Shown one piece after another: positions 58,821 to 64,000 of a DNA stretch of 64,000 nucleotides. The notes below the pieces were generated by a model. That model did not search any database. It saw only the letters and a list, made by a program, of their open reading frames with translations, and was not told the origin of the DNA. Origin of the DNA: Mrakia gelida (taxonomy: Eukaryota; Basidiomycota; Tremellomycetes; Cystofilobasidiales; Mrakiaceae); the NCBI GenBank assembly GCA_024345305.1, contig BRON01000001.1:1364001-1428000 (forward strand). The letters run 5' to 3'. The first letter of the stretch is position 1. The number at the start of each line of letters is the position of its first letter. The position numbers and the translations under genes are program-made.

Positions 58821-61423
58821 CTAATACACTCCAGGAATGAACGTGTATGGCACGGCTGCGAAAGCAAACGAAAAGGAGAGGAGAGGTCAGCGTTCTCGTT
58901 CCGACTCGACGCGTTCGAACGAAGATCAAAACGACGGTGCTCGCCTTTGCAGTACCGGTCCCAACTAGTGAGCGAAGCGGAAACAAGAGGTGAAGGTCGA
59001 AATCAGTCAGACTGAACCGAGAGCGGCGCCGTTTTCTTCGTTCTTCGAGCAGAAGAAAAGCGAAAAATCAGACTCACTCGTCGGTATACTTCTTCTGACA
59101 CTTCTCGAAATCTCTCGAGCACCGCTGCACGAGAACGATGGTGAACCATACAACGTAGTAGTACGCGATTGGGCTGGACCATCCCGTGCAGAGACCCCTG
59201 TTGAAAGCGAGATTGAGAGACGGGGAGAAGTCAGCGAGCGAAAGAGGAAAGGACCGCTAGAGGGAGTGAAAATTTGAGGGAGTGCAAACAAACCACGTCA
59301 TGCTCTGGATGAGGTCGGCGCTGTAGTTGGGCTTTCGGAGGAATCTGAAAGAAGACGCGGAAAGAAGTCAGCTTTGGACCAAAGAAGAGGCGGACGCGTC
59401 GAACTCACCCCCACCATCCCGAGATCAAGAGCTTGTTTCCGTGCTTGGTCTCGATGTACTTGGGGTTCTTAACTCGTCGCCAAGGGAGTTGAGGGAAGGC
59501 GTCTCGGGGGATGAACTCGTTTTGAAGCTCCTGTAAGGGAAGGAAGCGAACGGAAGGAGATGTGTGAGCTCGAGGTTGCGGTACGAGCAGCGAGGAGAGT
59601 TGCTGGGAAGACGAACCATTCGGAAGTTACTCTTCTGCGACATTGCGGTGTCGAAGATGTAGTAGGAGAGAAGGAGGAGGCTGGGGTTGGGAGGGAAGAA
59701 GGATGAGAGCGCAGGTCAGCGAGAGCCGAGAAGGCGAAGTCGAAGTTGAACGCTGAGCTCACCAGTAAACTCCCGTCATAGCAGGAGTCGAGAGCTTATA
59801 CACCGAGGGATCCGTTCGGTGAAGGTAGATGATGGAGTAGGAGTAGGTGAAGGGACTGATGGGAGAGGGGAAGAAGCGTGCAGGTCAGACGAGTCCTCGC
59901 GACGAACAACAACGAAACTCGACGCGACGAGACTCACACTCCAGCAAAGTTCCAGAAGGTGAGCATGAACCCGTCTTTCTCGTAGAACATATCGATGGTC
60001 TGAGGAATGCATTCCTCTCCCTTCGCACAGGCGTTCAGGTAGAGACCGGTCGCGAGGACCATGAAGGCGAGGTTCTGGGACGAAAACGAAAACGATGTCG
60101 GTCAGGACGAGATGGCCGAACAGGAAGGAGGGAAGAAAACAGCGAGAGAGTCGAAGAGGCTCACGGGAGTGACGTATCCGATCGTCTGGTACTGCTTGAG
60201 GGCAGCTGAGATGGCAATGTGGAAGAGGAGGACCCAGGGGATTCGAACTTCTTGCCACATCTGTCGAGGAAGAACGAGAGAGCGAGGACAGGTCAGCGAT
60301 CGACTCCTCGGAACGCGAAGAAGAGCTGGAGAGGACGAACCTTGAGATCGATGTTCAGGATCTGAGGGTTGAGCGAAGCTGAAGATCGAAGGCGATGGAT
60401 CAGTACGCGTCGAGCGAGCGAGCAAACTTCGAAGCAACGCAGCGGACTCACCTCCCATAAAGAAGTCGTACACGAACCAACCCGAGTTCCTAATCGGCTT
60501 CCCACCCCAGTGGAACCATACCGCTCCGAAGAAGACCGCAAAAGAGACGGCGAACCCAACGATCATAGCAACGCTCATGAGCTCTCCGAAATGGTCGATG
60601 ATCTGGGTGAGGTCGAAGAGGCCGGTGAGGTGAAGGGTCGAGGAAACGACGAGAGTGAAGTAGCAGCAGTAGAGAGCGTTGCACCGGTAGGTGAGGGTCT
60701 TGTAGTTGAGGGAGGGGACGGGGAGTCCTGAAGACGAGGAAGGGAAGGGAGCGAAGAAGGGGGACGTGAGTGAGCTTTCGTCGAGTCGAATCGGTGAGGT
60801 GAGCTTGAACTGACCTTTCTGCACCTTCCCAGGCATGAGGAAAGCAATTACGAGCTGGAAAGCCATGAGACCGAGGTACATCTTGAACGCGAAGGCGGTA
60901 GGGTACGCGTCCTAAGGTGCAAGAAGGAAGGAAGGGCTCGGTCAGCTAAGCTCAAGCTCGTTCGATTCAGCCCTCCCTTCCCGGTTCGAGGCGCTACACT
61001 GACCTCGTAGATGTGGTTCCCGATCTTGTTCAAGAAGGGCCTGATACCCTCGATCGACTCAGGATGAATGAACTTTCCCTCGTAGAACCACAGGCACGTC
61101 CAGAGGTAAACTTTGAAACGAGGAAGGAGAGGAGGTGAGCTCGACTTTTTCCTCTTTCTCCCCCTCCCTTCCCGAAGACGTTGGAACTCACACATCAAAC
61201 AAGGAAAGCCCGTCATCATAGCCGTCACTCCTACGGGTCCTCCGAACTCCCAGTGGGAGTGAGTGTCAGCCGCGAGGTCCTTGAGGCGAGCTTCGTCGGA
61301 GGGGACGAAGTCGACGACGTTCCCACTCTTCTGGTTGGCATCTCCGCTGAAGGAGGACATCGTGGCGGCTGATTTGGCAGGAGCAACCTGGACTTTGCGC
61401 TCTCGAGGACCGTCGTTGGCCAT
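58821..61423 (-). CDS. ERG4: Delta(24(24(1)))-sterol reductase, C-24(28) (last step of ergosterol synthesis)
   Basis: An NADPH-dependent ER membrane enzyme that reduces the C24(28) double bond to give ergosterol. ERG4/ERG24 family motifs are visible: HWEFGGPVGVTAMM, VYLWTCLWFYEGKF, LNYKTLTYRCNALY, ELMSVAMIVGFAVSF, GKPIRNSGWFVYDFFMGASLNP, MWQEVRIPWVLLF, FMLTFWNFAGVPFTYSY, the substrate/NADPH region LLISGWWGFLRKPNYSADLI and the terminal CSRDFEKCQKKYTDEWDRYC followed by PYTFIPGVY. The start MANDGPRERKVQVAPAK gives a short cytosolic tail. About twelve introns, one with GACGCGTC at 59393-59400. The C-terminal YCxxVPYxFIPGVY form is the family's signature. Very secure call. The target sterol makes it functionally close to the azole-type efflux pump in this window, but they are 20 kb apart. 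Confidence 0.96.
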
Positions 61424-61876
61424 TGATGGGGAGAAAGAGGCGGGAGGGGGAGGGGGAGGTTATTGGGCGTTGGAGAGGGAAGGGAGGGAGGACGAAACAA
61501 ACAGGAAGGGCGGAGAGGAGACAGGCGAGAAGTCGAACGATACTGTGAACTGGAGGATCCGAGTTCCGCCGCCTTGGGCCGCTCGAGGCAGATTTTCACT
61601 TCGATCTACAGAGGGAACTGAAAGCTTGAACTTCTAGCTTCCTGCTCGTCCGATTTGGCAGAGCCGTTCTCGACGATCTGCCAGCGAAAGCGAAGAGGTT
61701 GTTCCCCTTCGATCCCGCTCCGTTCTCGACGCGTCGTCTGCCCAAAATCAACCTTTTGTTGGCGATACAACGGCCTTCAGAAGGATATAAGGCGACTGAA
61801 AAAGCAGATCTATGAAGAGAGAGAGGGCAGAGGGTCTAAAAGATCTAGAGGTGACAAGAGGAGGCGAGCGAGACAG
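61424..61876. promoter_or_regulatory. ERG4 promoter and Mpv17-like 3' end
   Basis: About 450 bp. GACGCGTC lies at 61728-61735. A classic sterol regulatory element was not seen by eye. Confidence 0.45.
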
Positions 61877-63167
61877 TCACGAGGGGGAAGAAGCGTCCAA
61901 GGTTCGACGCGGTTGGTGGACCTTGAGGATCGAAGAAGGAGAAGGAAGATGGGCGGGTTGAGGTGGATGTAGGTGGTGTTCGATAATGAGGCCGTCGGTC
62001 TTGTGGTTGGCAGCGGAGAGGTAGACGTTCCAGCCTGATGAGAACGAGAAAAGAAACGAGGAGTCAGTTCGGGGTTCGACGCGACGGCTCTCGACTCCTC
62101 GTGCTGGCTCGCTTCCTCTGCCACGGCTCTTCGAAGAGGAGGTAGAGAGGCCTCTGAAGGAGGGACGGGTATCTCTCGAGAGAGATGGAAAGTGAGAGAA
62201 CGAGATAAAGAAAATGGCAACGAACCTAGTCCGACCGTGTAGTAGAAGATCGCTCGATGCTGCAGCGGGATCACGCTGTAGAGCATGAGCGTGGTAGGAA
62301 GAAAGGTGACTGCGCCAGTGAGGTAGGTCGGCCAGAACCCTGATCGCAAGCGGAGAACGAGAGGGAATCAGCCGAACCAAAAGACAACGACCGAGCTCGA
62401 CCCAACTGGCTCTCGGACTCACCAACAACGACCTTCTCCTTCGCTTCCTCGAACGTATGACCTTCCAAGAGAGACATGATAGTGTAGAACATGGTGATCG
62501 AGAAGGATCCCCAGACGGTTTGGGCGAGAGCGACCTTGTTGAATGGAAGAGACGAGGTCAAGACGAGCGCGTCGTCAACTAGATCCGCCGCCACGAGTTA
62601 GAAGACACAGAGCGACTCACCCTCGTTCCGATCGTCCAACGTGAAGACTTAAATTGTATCCGATCCATGACCTTGAACCATTGTGCTAGAACTGGAGCGT
62701 GAATGGCGAATCCGTAGAGGAAGAAGCGCGACGAGCGAGCGATCTTGAAGGGAGGGAGCCACGAGACGGGGGGCGGGGAAGATGAATCAGCTTCGTTCCA
62801 GCTCGGGAGATCGGTCTCAGCAGTCTATACGAGCTGTATCTACGCCTCGTATGTCTGTGAGCGCGACGAAGCCAGAGTGATGGGGGCTCGGACGGCGCCG
62901 TCGAACGGTCGAAGCTCACCTCGTGCGGAGCAGTCCTCTCGAAGACCCTCTGATTGATGATATCTCCTGAGCTCATCATCCCAGCTGCCACAAAGGATCT
63001 AGTGACGTCTGAAGACGGAGTCAGACGAGAGTGGGAATCAGTCCATGAAGAAGGAGAGGAGTGGTGGAGAGCGAAGGGGAGGACAAAGGTGGAGGCAGAG
63101 GGCTGAGGATCGATGGGAGCTCACAAGGATGTTGCGCGAGCATCCGATTGTACAGATGCCAAACCAT
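61877..63167 (-). CDS. Mpv17/PMP22/SYM1-family membrane protein
   Basis: A small four-helix protein of peroxisomal or inner mitochondrial membranes, proposed to form channels. The chosen start is MVWHLYNRMLAQHP, matching the family's Y-x2-L-x3-P opening; an in-frame ATG at 63251 is less likely. Next come MMSSGDIINQRVFE (the GD-x-I-x-Q motif), RFFLYGFAIHAPVLAQWF (the Gly-His-Pro helix), KVALAQTVWGSFSITMFYTIM, FWPTYLTGAVTFLPTTLML, VIPLQHRAIFYYTVGLGWNVYLS and NH (signature), then a Pro/His-rich tail. The intron 62744-62919 (176 nt) joins two well-defined blocks in the wrong phase by one base, so the gene may be frameshifted or use a non-canonical splice site. Confidence 0.8.
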
Positions 63168-63541
63168 CGTTGAGGGGAAGCCTTGCTGCTGGTCGATGCT
63201 CTCAAAAAGAGCACGCCGTCGTTGTTGTAGTTCGAGGGAGCGAGGAAGCAAGAACGGTCAAGCACGAGGTGGCCGAATCGAAGCGAGCTCGGTGAAGACC
63301 TTGGCCTCCTTCGTTCTCGACCACCAACCAACCTCGAAAGTTTACTCCAACAAGCTCGCATATCCTTCAGAGCCCTCTTTCCTTCATCCTCGACGGATTG
63401 AAACCTTGAAACAGGTGAGCACGGACGCCTCTCTGGGTCACTTCAGCTCTCGCTCCTCCTCCCCTTCGAGTCGGTCCTCACCTTCCCTCTCCCTTTGTCC
63501 TCTCGTTTCGCCCTCGCAGACCGCCTTTTCTCCCAACCACG
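63168..63541. promoter_or_regulatory. Divergent promoter with a predicted 5' UTR intron
   Basis: This holds both promoters and the leader of the plus-strand gene. Within it, 63415-63519 reads as an intron (GTGAGC donor after CAG, C/T tract, CAG acceptor) that leaves the ATG 22 bases downstream. Confidence 0.5.
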
Positions 63542-64000
63542 ATGATCAGCATGGACCCTGCTTCTCTCTCTGTGACCTCTGTGAGTTTAGATCTCGCTGC
63601 TCTAACGACGAAGGAACGAATGAGCTCGAATCTCCAACTGAATGACCGGTTATCCTTGGTCTCCCTCCCTCCTCCCTTTCATCAGGGCCATCCCTTGAGC
63701 CATACGATTCCCTGGGAGATCCTCACCTCCATCATAGAGCAGGTAGACGACCTCCCTACCCTCTGTCAACTTTCTCTCGTCTCTTCGGCTGTCCTCGAAC
63801 CCGCTGGACGAGCTCTTTGGAGGAACGTTGAGCTCAAGACGGCTCAAGAGGTCTTGCTCTTCTTCCATTCGGTTCGTCTCGCCTCGGTACGAGCTTCTCA
63901 TCTTGCCCTCAGACACTGATATCATCTTCACTCGACCTACCAGCCCACTCTCATCCCCCCAAGCTCCCGCCTCCGACCTTTCGTCGGCCTCCCCCTCCTG
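63542..64000 (+). CDS. F-box-like protein, N-terminal part (3' end outside window)
   Basis: Exon 1 (63542-63580) encodes MISMDPASLSVTS and is followed by a canonical intron (GTGAGT donor, CTGAATGACC branch region, CATCAG acceptor). Exon 2 reads GHPLSHTIPWEILTSIIEQV, DLPTLCQLSLVSSAVLEPAG and RALWRNVELKTAQEVLLFF. The I-P-x-E-I-L-x2-I-I pattern with the LVSS and LWRNV blocks is a typical fungal F-box N-terminus. A further intron near 63870-63921 is likely, and the gene runs off the window. Its target for ubiquitylation cannot be inferred. Confidence 0.65.

Overview
The window is a 64 kb piece of nuclear DNA from an intron-dense fungus. Nearly every gene is cut by many short introns (mostly 60-100 nt) with GTGAGT/GTCAGT/GTACGT-type donors, a CTGAC branch site and a CAG acceptor. 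Coding exons favour C-ending codons. Zn2Cys6 regulators, a PDR-type ABC transporter, a C-24(28) sterol reductase and a PHO80/PCL-like cyclin all point to a fungus. The intron density and compact layout suggest a basidiomycete yeast, perhaps a Pucciniomycotina (Microbotryomycetes) red-yeast relative. The phylum and class are inference. No tRNA, rRNA, CRISPR array or transposon was recognised.

Layout. 1-9 kb: the 3' part of a fungal transcription factor (+), an old-yellow-enzyme type NADH:flavin oxidoreductase (-), an F-box-like protein (+) with a small overlapping downstream ORF, and a Tat-SF1/CUS2-like splicing factor (+). 9-21 kb: an unrecognised protein with an internal tandem exon-block duplication (+), a short-chain dehydrogenase (-), an NmrA-like NAD(P)-binding protein (-), a PCL-like cyclin (-) and a 2 kb gene-free region upstream of the cyclin. 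20-39 kb, all on the minus strand: a TauD/TfdA dioxygenase, an MFS transporter with a long hydrophilic loop, a secreted pepsin-like aspartic protease and a full-size PDR ABC transporter. 39-49 kb: a full-length Zn2Cys6 regulator (-), a beta-carbonic anhydrase with a signal-peptide-like N-terminus (+) and uroporphyrinogen decarboxylase (+). 48-64 kb: a SNF2/ULS1-like ATPase (-), an UNC93/DUF895 transporter (+) broken by an in-frame TGA, an unknown polytopic membrane protein (-), sterol C-24(28) reductase ERG4 (-), an Mpv17/PMP22-family protein (-) and the 5' end of an F-box-like gene (+).

The genes do not form one obvious pathway. Heme (HEM12) and ergosterol (ERG4) housekeeping steps sit among transporters and regulators. 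The PDR transporter and the Zn2Cys6 factor, next to each other on the same strand, are the most plausible functional pair.

The most striking signals are these. (1) The palindrome GACGCGTC occurs about forty times, in introns, UTRs and intergenic DNA; none was found in an exon. (2) One gene carries a tandem duplication in which two consecutive exons (20 nt and 337 nt) kept identical lengths and phases in both copies. (3) A TGA replaces an expected Trp codon in the UNC93-like gene. (4) Two other genes show one-base reading-frame discrepancies that normal splicing does not fix.
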